A stretch of 64,000 nucleotides of DNA. It comes from Fibrobacter sp. Its GTDB lineage: Bacteria > Fibrobacterota > Fibrobacteria > Fibrobacterales > Fibrobacteraceae. Both the position numbers and the translations under genes were made by a program. The DNA is taken from positions 1 to 64,000 of the forward strand of contig JAFVTX010000002.1 of assembly GCA_017503015.1 (NCBI GenBank), read 5' to 3'. Below are positions 24,527 through 31,721 of the stretch, piece after piece (position 1 is the stretch's first letter; each line of letters opens with the position of its first letter). Below the pieces are notes generated by a model. That model worked only from the letters and a program-made list of their open reading frames with translations. It did not search any database and was not told where the DNA came from.

Positions 24527-25478
24527 AGTATTCGCCAACCTCTACGTCTTCGAGAACTGCAATGGCATCGTCGGCAAGGATAGCCGCAGAGCAGTACAGG
24601 GAAAGCAGGTAAGAAGCAACGCCCTTGTTGTCGATGCCGCGGAAACGCACGGAGAGACCGCGAGAATGTTCGTTCTTGAGACCGGCCTGGAAGAGGCCGA
24701 TTACGCCGCGCTTGGCTTCGCCAGTACGCACGAGCAAGATATTGGTCTTGCCGCCCTGGGACTTCGGATTCTTCACGCCGTCCACGAGGAGCTTATCGGT
24801 CGGGACCAGAGGAATTCCGCGCCAGGTGAGGAACTTGCCACCGGCGATATCGACAACAACAGGCGGCACGCCACGGCGGGTGCATTCGCGTTCGAATGCG
24901 GCAATGGCACGCGGGTGAGCAAGGAAGAAGGACGGTTCCTTCCAAACCTTCGAAATGAGTTCGTCGAGATCGTCCGGTGTGGGGCGTCCGTCGGCGCGGA
25001 GCGGCTGAATGCGCTGGGAATCAGCCACGTTCTTCAGCAGGCCGTAATCGTCGTTGTTGATGAGCAGGCTTTCCTGACGTTCGCGGAGCGATTCGATAGC
25101 GAGGCCGAGCTGTTCCTGAACCTGGTCATACGGAGAACTGTAAACGTCTTCGATGGCCGTGTTCACGTTGATAATCGTAGAGATAGAATTGAGTTTGTAT
25201 TCGCGCGGTTCGGTTTCGTATTCGACGTAGCCTTCCGGAATAATGTCGGTTTTCTTGGTCTGGCTGCAAAGAACATCGAGCGGGGTTTCGCCTTCCACGA
25301 CCTTGTTCACACGGAACAGGCCCGTTTCGAGACCCTTGAATTCAAGGAACTTGGTGAGCCACTTGGGAGTAAGTGCACCGAATTGCGGCTTGGTCTTGGT
25401 GACGTTCGCCAGGTTGTAGGCAGCCTTTGCGCCAAGCGCATTGATGCCGGTTTTCTTTTCTGTAGCTTCATTTGCCAT
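24513..25478 (-). CDS. srpI: Family 2A encapsulin shell protein (SrpI-like)
   Basis: The 321-residue shell protein of a sulfur-related nanocompartment, with an HK97-like fold. Recalled Synechococcus SrpI matches closely along the chain: NVTKTKPQFGALTPKWL, ETGLFRVNKV, YETEPREYKLNSIST, YSSPYDQVQEQLGLAIES, ERQESLLINNDDYGLL, PTPDDLDELISKVWKEPSFF, RRGVPPVVVDIAGGKFLTWRG and LFQAGLKNEHSRGLSVRF. The length is right for the family. The shell gene comes first, and the cargo desulfurase and serine acetyltransferase follow. Ribosome site AAGAGGT precedes the ATG. The upstream region has the 17-base CCTAC...ATAGG motif also found at metY and metB. Confidence 0.95.
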   Translation of the reverse strand: MANEATEKKTGINALGAKAAYNLANVTKTKPQFGALTPKWLTKFLEFKGLETGLFRVNKVVEGETPLDVLCSQTKKTDIIPEGYVEYETEPREYKLNSISTIINVNTAIEDVYSSPYDQVQEQLGLAIESLRERQESLLINNDDYGLLKNVADSQRIQPLRADGRPTPDDLDELISKVWKEPSFFLAHPRAIAAFERECTRRGVPPVVVDIAGGKFLTWRGIPLVPTDKLLVDGVKNPKSQGGKTNILLVRTGEAKRGVIGLFQAGLKNEHSRGLSVRFRGIDNKGVASYLLSLYCSAAILADDAIAVLEDVEVGEYYDYE

Positions 25479-25533
25479 AGTGGTTTACCTCTTGGGTTTG
25501 TGTTAAGTGTTGCAGTTCTATAAAGTTTTGTTT

Positions 25534-25550
25534 CCTATCTGTTTTGTAGG
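25534..25550 (-). promoter_or_regulatory. 17-base operator-like motif upstream of srpI
   Basis: CCTACAAAACAGATAGG on the minus strand, 56 bases before the srpI ATG; the third copy of the motif. A TAAAAT hexamer lies just before it and may be the -10. Confidence 0.55.
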
Positions 25551-25568
25551 ATTTTACGAGAAAAAATT

Positions 25569-27035
25569 TTACAGCCATGCGCCTTCGTGCGAGAACATGA
25601 TGTCCTTCATGGCATCAACGCCGCCTTTAAGGTTATAGAGCGGCCCCGTGTAGCCCGCTTCGCGCAAGGTGTTGATGGCGAGAATGCTGCGCTTGCCCTG
25701 CTTGCAAATAAAGACGGTATCCTTGTTCGGGTCCAGTTCTTTTTGCCTGCGGGCCAGCTGCCCAATGGGAATCACGATGGCGTTGGGGAAGCGTAAAATC
25801 GCGCGTTCATGGGGTTCGCGCACATCGATAATGGTCAGCGGGTCGCCATTGTCAATCTTCTTCGCGAGTTCTTCGGGCGTAAAGCCCTCCACCGGGATTT
25901 CGTTGTTTTCCTTGAGCCCGCAAAAATCTTCATAATCAAACTCTTCGATATCGGTTATGGTCGGGTTCTTTCCGCAAATCGGACAGTCGCTCTGCCTCTG
26001 AACTTGGATAATTTTCGATTTTAGATAAAGACTGTCAATAATCAGGAGCTTTCCGCTCAGGACTTCGCCGACTCCGATAATTAACTTTAGCGCTTCATTT
26101 GCCTGGATGCTCCCGATAATTCCCGGCAGCGGGCTGATCGTTCCACCCGATGCGCAAGAAGGTACAAGTCCTGCAGGGGGCGGTTCCTTAAAAAGGCAGC
26201 GGTAACAGGGGCCGCCATTCAGGTTGAATACGCCGACACGCCCTTCGAACTGGTAAACGGCTCCAAATACTAGCGGTGTTCCGTTCAAGACGCAGGCATC
26301 GTTAATCAGGTAACGGGATTTGTAGTTGTCGGTACAGTCTATGACGAGGTCATATCCCTCAATCAGCCTTAGGACATTATCTGCTGAAATTTCTTCTTTT
26401 TCGGCCTCGACCACAATGGACTTGTTCACATTCCGAATCCTGTCTTTTGCGGAGGCGACTTTGGGCCGTTTAATGTCACGAGTGCCATACAGGACCTGAT
26501 TTTGCAGGCCGTCCAATGAGACTTCGCTATTGTCGATAATCTTGATTGTGCCTACACCTGCCGCCGCAAGGTACTGGATTACGGCGGAACCAAGCGCTCC
26601 CGCTCCAACAACGACGACACGTGCCGCCTTGATGCGCTTTTGTCCCTTGACTCCGATTTCCTTGAGCATCAGGTGTTTCCCAAAACGCTCCACTTCGGAG
26701 TCGTCAAAGGAGACCTCTTTACGTCGTGCATCGGAGATGATGCTTTCTGTCGAAGATTCTACAACAGGTGCGCCACCTGCAATCGCTGGCAGCAGAAGGA
26801 TTTCTGTCTCTTCTGAAAGCGGCGTGTCCCAAAGGGCGTCGAGCAGGTTCTTGCCATTGACATAGATCTGGATAAAGCTTCTGAGCTTATTGTTGTCATC
26901 AAACAGGACCTTGCCTGCGTCTGGATACATGTCCAGAAGGATAGCGAGGGCTTTCCTGACAGAGCTCGCCGGGATTTCTATCTGTGCACTGTTTCCAAAA
27001 AAATTTCTAAGTGTAGCCGAGATGTAAATTTTCAC
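25569..27035 (-). CDS. Triple fusion: MoaD/ThiS-like ubiquitin fold, MoeB/ThiF-like E1, rhodanese
   Basis: Residues 1-90 are a MoaD/CysO-like beta-grasp domain ending LLPAIAGG. The Gly-Gly is not at a C-terminus but runs on into a linker (APVVESSTES). Residues about 110-370 are an adenylating E1: HLMLKEIGVKGQKRI, VVVGAGALGSAV, DNSEVSLDGLQNQVLYG, CTDNYKSRYLIND, and the zinc pairs CYRC and CPICG. Residues about 390-488 are a rhodanese with DVREPHERAI and active-site CKQGKRS. The protein begins with GTG, preceded by TTGTACGGAGG. The gene has its own sulfur-box promoter and ends 90 bases before srpI. It presumably activates a carrier tail and passes sulfur from cysteine to it. Confidence 0.92.
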   Translation of the reverse strand: MKIYISATLRNFFGNSAQIEIPASSVRKALAILLDMYPDAGKVLFDDNNKLRSFIQIYVNGKNLLDALWDTPLSEETEILLLPAIAGGAPVVESSTESIISDARRKEVSFDDSEVERFGKHLMLKEIGVKGQKRIKAARVVVVGAGALGSAVIQYLAAAGVGTIKIIDNSEVSLDGLQNQVLYGTRDIKRPKVASAKDRIRNVNKSIVVEAEKEEISADNVLRLIEGYDLVIDCTDNYKSRYLINDACVLNGTPLVFGAVYQFEGRVGVFNLNGGPCYRCLFKEPPPAGLVPSCASGGTISPLPGIIGSIQANEALKLIIGVGEVLSGKLLIIDSLYLKSKIIQVQRQSDCPICGKNPTITDIEEFDYEDFCGLKENNEIPVEGFTPEELAKKIDNGDPLTIIDVREPHERAILRFPNAIVIPIGQLARRQKELDPNKDTVFICKQGKRSILAINTLREAGYTGPLYNLKGGVDAMKDIMFSHEGAWL

Positions 27036-27102
27036 TTTTTCCTCCGTACAAAAAAAAGTGGAACTTTGTACAAAATAACCACTGAGGCTATTTCTGCTGC
27101 GA

Positions 27103-27172
27103 AATATAGAACTGGGTTTTATTGCTGTCCAATACTTAATTCTTATGCTAGATTATTGATTTTTTCTATATC
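27103..27172 (-). promoter_or_regulatory. Sulfur-box promoter A (triple-fusion gene)
   Basis: On the minus strand the -35 is TTGGAC (27132-27127), the spacer 18 bases, and the -10 TATATT (27108-27103). Upstream is the conserved box: TATAGAAAAAAT, then AATAATC, GCATAAGAATTAAGTA. Confidence 0.85.
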
Positions 27173-27191
27173 ATCGGGGGGGGGCTGGGCT

Positions 27192-27590
27192 TTATGACTC
27201 CGCGGTAAAAGTCCTTATATCGACGACTCCGTCGGCTGTGACGGAGAGAATGGCATAAATGAGCCCTGGGACCATTTTTTCGGTATCTTCCCTGGATGGG
27301 ATGGCCTCGCAATCGGGATGGGAGTGGTAGAACCCGACGATTTCAAGCCCGCTTCCTTCGATTTCTCGTTCCACCTGGTAAAGAAACAGCGGGTTCGCCT
27401 CGAAGCGGGTGGATTTCTGCTCTCCCTGAACCAGGTTGGGGGCTTCGCGGGTTTCTAGAACCTCAATTTCGCCTTTTCCACTATTTTTGGCGGTTTTTCC
27501 GAGCAAAATACCGCAACATTCACCTGGATAGGCGGCTTTTGCGGCCTCCTCCATTTGACAAGACGAGATTTTGTTCAGATTGATTTCCAT
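27192..27590 (-). CDS. JAMM/MPN+ metalloprotease (Mec-like), second copy
   Basis: A 132-residue JAB1/MPN domain. The zinc site is complete: Glu in YPGECCGILLG, then H-S-H in GFYHSHPDCEAIPSREDTE, with the acidic ligand in the same motif. Relatives release C-terminal extensions from ubiquitin-like sulfur carriers (Mec+ acting on CysO). The ATG comes directly after the T-run of a strong terminator, with no ribosome site, so translation must depend on read-through or on another start. The stop is eight bases from a run of nine G that abuts the next sulfur promoter. Confidence 0.88.
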   Translation of the reverse strand: MEINLNKISSCQMEEAAKAAYPGECCGILLGKTAKNSGKGEIEVLETREAPNLVQGEQKSTRFEANPLFLYQVEREIEGSGLEIVGFYHSHPDCEAIPSREDTEKMVPGLIYAILSVTADGVVDIRTFTAES

Positions 27591-27646
27591 AAAAAAACGA
27601 AAAAAAGTGCCCCCGGGGCAGGATTTCGGTAAAACCCCAGGGGCAC
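27591..27646 (-). terminator. Strong intrinsic terminator between the two JAMM genes
   Basis: On the minus strand GTGCCCCTGGGG pairs with CCCCGGGGGCAC around a 16-base loop, followed by TTTTTTTCGTTTTTTT. The sequence CTCCGTACAA lies just before the stem. Confidence 0.88.
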
Positions 27647-27648
27647 CA

Positions 27649-27658
27649 TTGTACGGAG
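27649..27658 (-). promoter_or_regulatory. 3'-UTR motif CTCCGTACAA, complement of sulfur-gene ribosome sites
   Basis: On the transcript CTCCGTACAA lies between the JAMM stop codon and the terminator stem. It is a perfect 10-base complement of TTGTACGGAG in the leaders of aprA, metY2, the triple-fusion gene and the Fe-alcohol dehydrogenase gene. A second 3'-UTR copy is at 54172-54181. Confidence 0.55.
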
Positions 27659-27662
27659 CTCT

Positions 27663-28073
27663 TTAGCCGATTACGAGACCTTCGTTCGTGGCAATATCAC
27701 CTTCAATGTGGAAAGAGTTCAGCACCGGATGTTCACGGTCCATGAGCGAAAGAATCAAGTAGCTCGCCCTGGAATCGTAGGCAAGACGCTTGTCTTCTTC
27801 CGACGGGCGCGAAGGGGATTCCGGATGGGAATGCCAGTTACCCAGCGGCGAAAAGCCGTTTGCACGCATGTCCTTGATGGCGGCAAGCTGTTCCTTGGGG
27901 TCCAGCGAAAAATGCTCGTTGGAATGGTCGATATTCGTGAGCAGGTAGACCTCCTCGATATGCTTGTCGCTACCTTCGATGCGCCCCGCAATCAGCCCGC
28001 AGGCCTCTTCGGGGAGGTTCTTTTCCGCATGCGCAAGAATTTTTTCGTAGTTATCTTTTGAAATGGAAATCAT
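27663..28073 (-). CDS. JAMM/MPN+ metalloprotease (HcyD/Mec-like)
   Basis: A 136-residue JAMM domain with Glu in LPEEACGLIAGR and the zinc-binding LGNWHSHPESPSRPSEEDKRL. The start MISISKDNY at 28073 has GAGGAG upstream, and a longer reading is rejected. It is the last gene of the metY2-sir-tusA-thiS-thiF operon. The partner carrier ends in GGGC, so this protease probably trims the carrier to expose Gly-Gly, as HcyD does in the Wolinella homocysteine pathway. A strong terminator follows. Confidence 0.9.
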   Translation of the reverse strand: MISISKDNYEKILAHAEKNLPEEACGLIAGRIEGSDKHIEEVYLLTNIDHSNEHFSLDPKEQLAAIKDMRANGFSPLGNWHSHPESPSRPSEEDKRLAYDSRASYLILSLMDREHPVLNSFHIEGDIATNEGLVIG

Positions 28074-28145
28074 ATTTCTCTCCTCAAAGCGAGTGTAGCG
28101 AGCGTCCCCAAACCTCAAAGGATCGCAGATCCGCGCTCATACCTC

Positions 28146-28955
28146 TTAATGCTTCAAATCGCAAACCGCCTGCTCGTAGTCGATGAGCTGGGTGATGGTC
28201 GGGTGCGTACCGCAAACAGCGCAGTCTTCGGTATGCGTCGGGAGTTTCACCTTGCGGAATTCCATGGTGAGCGCATTGTAGGTGAGCAGGTAGCCCGTAA
28301 GCAGGTTGCCCACACCGAGAATGTACTTGACCGCTTCCATCGCTTGCAGGCTACCGATAACGCCGCCCATGGCGCCAATCACGCCCGCCTGCTTGCAGGT
28401 CGGCACAGCATCTTTCGGAGGGGGTTCCTTGAACACACAGCGGTAGCAGGGGCCCTGGCCCGGAACATACGTCATGAGCTGTCCCTGGGAGCGGATGATT
28501 CCCGCATGGGAGAAAGGTTTCTTCGCCATCACGCAAGCGTCGTTAATGAGGAACTTCGCCGGGAAATTGTCCGTGCCGTCGATGATGAAATCGTAATCCT
28601 TGATGAGGTCGAGGATGTTGTCGCTGGTGACGAAGGTGTGGTAGGTAATGACCTTCACATCGGGGTTCATCGCTTCCATCGTCTCTTTCGCGGACTGCAC
28701 CTTGGGCTTGCCCACATCGGCTGTAGCGTGAATGATCTGGCGCTGCAGATTGGAAAGGTCAACCACGTCGGCATCAGCAATACCGATGGTGCCCACGCCC
28801 GCTGCAGCAAGGTACATGGCTACAGGGGCTCCGAGGCCACCAGCACCGATTACCAGCACCTTCGCGTTCAGGAGCTTCTTTTGGCCCTTCGCGCCCACCT
28901 CTTTCAAGATGATGTGGCGGGAATAGCGCTCCAGCTGTTCGTTAGTAAATGCCAT
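28146..28955 (-). CDS. thiF: E1-like adenylyltransferase of the ThiF/MoeB/HcyF family
   Basis: The 269-residue protein shows RYSRHIILKEVGAKGQKKL, the nucleotide loop VIGAGGLGAPVAMYLAAAG, DADVVDLSNLQRQ, the DGTDNFPAKFLIND segment and two zinc pairs (CYRC, CAVCG). The carrier-binding cysteine lies in PTCKQAGVIGAM. It adenylates the C-terminal glycine of a sulfur carrier so that sulfide can form a thiocarboxylate. Its ATG shares a base with the carrier stop codon (TAATG), so the ThiS-like protein encoded just upstream is its likely substrate. Confidence 0.93.
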   Translation of the reverse strand: MAFTNEQLERYSRHIILKEVGAKGQKKLLNAKVLVIGAGGLGAPVAMYLAAAGVGTIGIADADVVDLSNLQRQIIHATADVGKPKVQSAKETMEAMNPDVKVITYHTFVTSDNILDLIKDYDFIIDGTDNFPAKFLINDACVMAKKPFSHAGIIRSQGQLMTYVPGQGPCYRCVFKEPPPKDAVPTCKQAGVIGAMGGVIGSLQAMEAVKYILGVGNLLTGYLLTYNALTMEFRKVKLPTHTEDCAVCGTHPTITQLIDYEQAVCDLKH

Positions 28956-29161
28956 TAGCAGCCGCCTCCCATGAAGTAGAGGAACTCGACGCTGTCGCCG
29001 TCCTTGAGCACGGCCTTGTCAAACGTTCCGACTTCCACAAATTCCTCGTTCACCGAAACGGTCACGTAAAGCGGGTTGTCAATCTTCTCGGCATCAATCA
29101 GTTCTGCGACGGTGAGACCGTCCTTGTATTCTTTCTTGTTTCCTGCAACAGTGATAATCAT
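28955..29161 (-). CDS. thiS: ThiS/HcyS-like sulfur carrier protein ending in GGGC
   Basis: A 68-residue beta-grasp protein, MIITVAGNKKEYKDGLTVAE at the start and DGDSVEFLYFMGGGC at the end. Mature ThiS proteins end in Gly-Gly; here at least a cysteine follows, which is the arrangement needing a JAMM protease before activation. Both an E1 and a JAMM gene lie directly downstream, and sulfite reductase and MetY lie upstream, so homocysteine rather than thiamine synthesis is the likely destination. The ATG at 29161 is the first that fits the fold. Confidence 0.93.
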   Translation of the reverse strand: MIITVAGNKKEYKDGLTVAELIDAEKIDNPLYVTVSVNEEFVEVGTFDKAVLKDGDSVEFLYFMGGGC

Positions 29162-29189
29162 TTTATACTCCTTAATAAACTTTTCCTTT

Positions 29190-29215
29190 GTCATCCCCGC
29201 GAAGGCGGGGATCTC
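29190..29215. repeat. Short palindromic repeat (GTCATCCCCGC...GCGGGGAT)
   Basis: Perfect GC-rich palindrome with a short GAAG centre between the tusA-like and thiS genes; one of the dispersed elements in this window. Confidence 0.75.
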
Positions 29216-29220
29216 CTTGG

Positions 29221-29472
29221 TTAGTCTCCGACCTTCTTCACGATGAGCGTGAAGGTGCCGTCCTGGTTGTCGTCGAGTTTCAAGATTTCGTGTCCCTCTT
29301 CCTTGATACTGCGCGGCACGTTCTGCACCGGTTCGCCGTCGTTCAGGCGGATAGAAAGGATTTGACCTTCTTCCAGTTCCTCGAGGGCGACCTTCGCCTT
29401 CACGAAAGTAGTCGGGCACACGACATCGGTAATGTCGATGGTATCGTCGATTTTGTACTGCGTATCAGCCAT
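29221..29472 (-). CDS. tusA: TusA/SirA-family sulfur carrier
   Basis: An 83-residue TusA-fold protein. The conserved cysteine is in ITDVVCPTTFVKAKVALEEL, the CPxP-like motif of the family (CPTT here). The later segment VQNVPRSIKEEGHEI is also typical. Such proteins carry persulfide sulfur between enzymes. It overlaps the sulfite reductase gene by 8 bases and precedes the ThiS-like carrier. A role in moving sulfide or sulfane sulfur towards the carrier is inferred from context. Confidence 0.9.
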   Translation of the reverse strand: MADTQYKIDDTIDITDVVCPTTFVKAKVALEELEEGQILSIRLNDGEPVQNVPRSIKEEGHEILKLDDNQDGTFTLIVKKVGD

Positions 29473-30325
29473 TGTAAACCTCCGTAATTTTCTTCGCAAA
29501 CACGTCGCGGCCGATGCGATCAATGGTGTACTTGAAGCGTTCACCGGGCTTCGCGTTCTCGGCAAAGAACGTGATGGCCGCATCGCAGATGTCCAGCAGC
29601 TTTTGCTTGTCTTCGATGAAGGGGATAATCGTTTCGCCCTTGTTGATGTTGTTGCCGAAAAGCCCGCCGAAGGAGACGATGTAGCCGTGTGTATCTTCCC
29701 AGGCGTCCGTCGGGCAAGACTTGTAGCAGCGTCCGCAGAAGTTGCACTGCGATTCGTCGAAGATAACCTTCTTGTTTTCGACCTTGATGGCGCCCTTGCG
29801 GCAAGTCTTTGCGCAAAGCCCGCAGCCGATGCACTTGTCCTCGATCCACTTGACCTTGATGGCACCCTTGATGCCTACGTCGTTTTCTTCGGCCTTGAGG
29901 CAGTTGTTCTGGCAACCGGTCACGCCGAACTTGAACTTGTGCGGGAGTTCGCGAGCAAAGTAACGGTCGTCGAGTTCCTTGGCGAGCGCGTAGGTATCAA
30001 TACAGCCACTCGGGCAAACCGCTTCGCCCTGGCATGCCGTGATGGTGCGCACACGCGGTCCGCAAACGCCCGGTTCCACGCCGCCTTCGGCCAGGGCTGC
30101 CTTCACGTCTTCTACGTTTTCGAGCTTGATGAACGGGATTTCGACGCTCTGCCTGGAGGTCAAATGAGCGTAACCTTCACCGTATTTTTCGGCGACTTCT
30201 GCGATTTTAGCGAGTTGTGTTGCAGTCAAATTGCCGCCCACCACGCGCACGCGCAGCGAGAAGTTGTTCTTCTGCTTCTGGCGCATCCAACCGCCCTTCT
30301 TAAGAGTTGCATAATCCGTTGCCAT
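29465..30325 (-). CDS. Small siroheme sulfite reductase with inserted ferredoxin domain
   Basis: The 286-residue protein resembles low-molecular-weight assimilatory sulfite reductases and Fsr-type subunits. The siroheme-Fe4S4 ligands are CQGEAVC (C-x5-C) and CQNNC (C-x3-C). Substrate-binding basic residues lie in LTSRQSVEIPF and GPRVRTI. A 2x[4Fe-4S] ferredoxin domain follows (CIGCGLCAKTC and CNFCGRCYKSCP). It should reduce sulfite to sulfide for the adjacent carrier. GGAGAC precedes the ATG. It lies between metY2 and the TusA-like gene in one operon. Confidence 0.9.
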   Translation of the reverse strand: MATDYATLKKGGWMRQKQKNNFSLRVRVVGGNLTATQLAKIAEVAEKYGEGYAHLTSRQSVEIPFIKLENVEDVKAALAEGGVEPGVCGPRVRTITACQGEAVCPSGCIDTYALAKELDDRYFARELPHKFKFGVTGCQNNCLKAEENDVGIKGAIKVKWIEDKCIGCGLCAKTCRKGAIKVENKKVIFDESQCNFCGRCYKSCPTDAWEDTHGYIVSFGGLFGNNINKGETIIPFIEDKQKLLDICDAAITFFAENAKPGERFKYTIDRIGRDVFAKKITEVYNG

Positions 30326-30343
30326 TTTTGTGTCTCCGTTATT

Positions 30344-30370
30344 GTCATGCCCGCGAAGGCGGGCATCTCC
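30344..30370. repeat. Short palindromic repeat (GTCATGCCCGC...GCGGGCAT)
   Basis: Perfect palindrome with GAAG centre between metY2 and the sulfite reductase gene; a close variant of the element at 29190. Confidence 0.75.
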
Positions 30371-30372
30371 GT

Positions 30373-31599
30373 TTAAATATTTTTAATCGCCTGTTCAAAA
30401 TCTTCTTTCAAATCCCCGATGTCCTCAATCCCGATGCTCACGCGGATAGTCCCTTCGAAAACGCCCGCATGTTCCTTCTGTTCCTTGGAACTGTGCGTAA
30501 AGATGGTACTTTCTGGGTGAATCACCAGCGTGCGGATATCGCCGATATTGGTCGCGATGGTGGCGTACTTGAGCCCGTTAATCAGCTTGAACGCTCGTTC
30601 CTTCGTGCCCGCATCAATCGTGAGGATTGCGCCTCCCCTGCCACCAAGTTGCTTCTGCACCAGGTCGTAATAGGGGCTGCTTTTGAGGGCCGGATAGTTG
30701 ACAGAAACGCCATCAAAACCCTGCAAAAATTCCGAGAGTTGCAGCGCGTTGCTGCAAAGGCGATCCATACGGAGTCCGAGTGTTTCAAGCCCGAGCGAAT
30801 TCAGGAAAGAGGTCGCCGGGGCAACGCAGCAGCCCACGTTACGCCAGATTCCGTTGCGCAGTTTCGCGATGTAGGCAAACTTGCCGAAACGCCTGTATTC
30901 TTCGAGGCCCTTGTAGCGGGTGTAATTCCAAGGGAAGTTCCCGCTATCGACAATGAGGCCGCTAATCGCAGAACCGCTCCCGTTAATGTACTTCGAAGAC
31001 GAATGCACCACGATATCCGCGCCGAAATCGAAGGGATGCACAAGATACGGAGTCGCCGTCGTGCTATCGACAATGAACGGGACGCCGCCCTCGTGGGCAG
31101 CATCCGCGACGGCCTTCAGGTCAACGACATTCAGTTTCGGGTTCCCGATAAGTTCGGTAAATACCGCCTTTGTCTTTTCGTTCAGCTGTTCGCGGACACT
31201 TTCGGCGGTCACTTCGGTAACGAACCGGGTCGTAATTCCGAACGCCTCCAGGTCGTGGAACAGGTCGATAGTGCCGCCAAAGAGCCCAGCACTCGCAATC
31301 ACTTCGTCGCCCGCGTGCAAAATGTTCAAAAGCGAGATAGTCACTGCCGCCATGCCCGAAGAGCAGGCCACCGCGCCGATACCCTTCTCGAGTGATGCAA
31401 TTCGGCGTTCAAAGGAATCGTTCGTGGGGTTCGCGATGCGCGTATATGCAAATCCCGGAGCTTTGTTGTTGAATACGGCTTCGAGTTTTTCGGCGGAATC
31501 CTGCGAAAAGGCGCTCACCTGGTAAATGGGCGCAAGCGTAGAACCGCTACATCGGTCGCTACCGAAATTCTGGTGCAATAAAGCAGTATTGAAATCCAT
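30373..31599 (-). CDS. Second MetY-like homocysteine synthase (thiocarboxylate-dependent type likely)
   Basis: A 408-residue Cys/Met-metabolism PLP enzyme: APIYQVSAFSQD, GFAYTRIANPTNDSFE, CSSGMAAVTISLLN, DSTTATPYLVHPFDFGADI and the PLP lysine in VVHSSSKYINGSG. It differs from the first MetY (15060), for example SSSKYINGSG versus [10 protein letters not shown], and heads the operon with sulfite reductase, sulfur carriers, E1 and JAMM. The best inference is that it accepts sulfur from the carrier thiocarboxylate, as the Wolinella MetY does. Promoter B lies upstream, and TTGTACGGAG is the ribosome site. Confidence 0.88.
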   Translation of the reverse strand: MDFNTALLHQNFGSDRCSGSTLAPIYQVSAFSQDSAEKLEAVFNNKAPGFAYTRIANPTNDSFERRIASLEKGIGAVACSSGMAAVTISLLNILHAGDEVIASAGLFGGTIDLFHDLEAFGITTRFVTEVTAESVREQLNEKTKAVFTELIGNPKLNVVDLKAVADAAHEGGVPFIVDSTTATPYLVHPFDFGADIVVHSSSKYINGSGSAISGLIVDSGNFPWNYTRYKGLEEYRRFGKFAYIAKLRNGIWRNVGCCVAPATSFLNSLGLETLGLRMDRLCSNALQLSEFLQGFDGVSVNYPALKSSPYYDLVQKQLGGRGGAILTIDAGTKERAFKLINGLKYATIATNIGDIRTLVIHPESTIFTHSSKEQKEHAGVFEGTIRVSIGIEDIGDLKEDFEQAIKNI

Positions 31600-31634
31600 T
31601 CAGAATGTCTCCGTACAATTTCCGTCCGCAGCCA

Positions 31635-31702
31635 AATATAGAACGGGATTTCACCCCCGTCCAATACTTAATTTTTATGCGGAATTATCAGTTTTTTCTA
31701 TA
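31635..31702 (-). promoter_or_regulatory. Sulfur-box promoter B (metY2 operon)
   Basis: TTGGAC (31664-31659), 18 bases, TATATT (31640-31635) on the minus strand, with upstream box TATAGAAAAAACTGATAA, TTCCGCATAA, AATTAAGTA. Confidence 0.88.
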
Positions 31703-31721
31703 GCGAAACCGCATCCGTTCG

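Noticed and set aside
23528-24583. A 351-codon plus-strand frame antisense to the desulfurase gene
   Set aside because: It mirrors the codon pattern of the real gene, is rich in His/Arg, and has no recognisable domain or ribosome site.
27575-27649. A 24-codon gene before the second JAMM
   Set aside because: It is made of terminator stem and T-run, has no ribosome site, and codes Phe from the T-run. It is kept only as a remark on translation through the hairpin.
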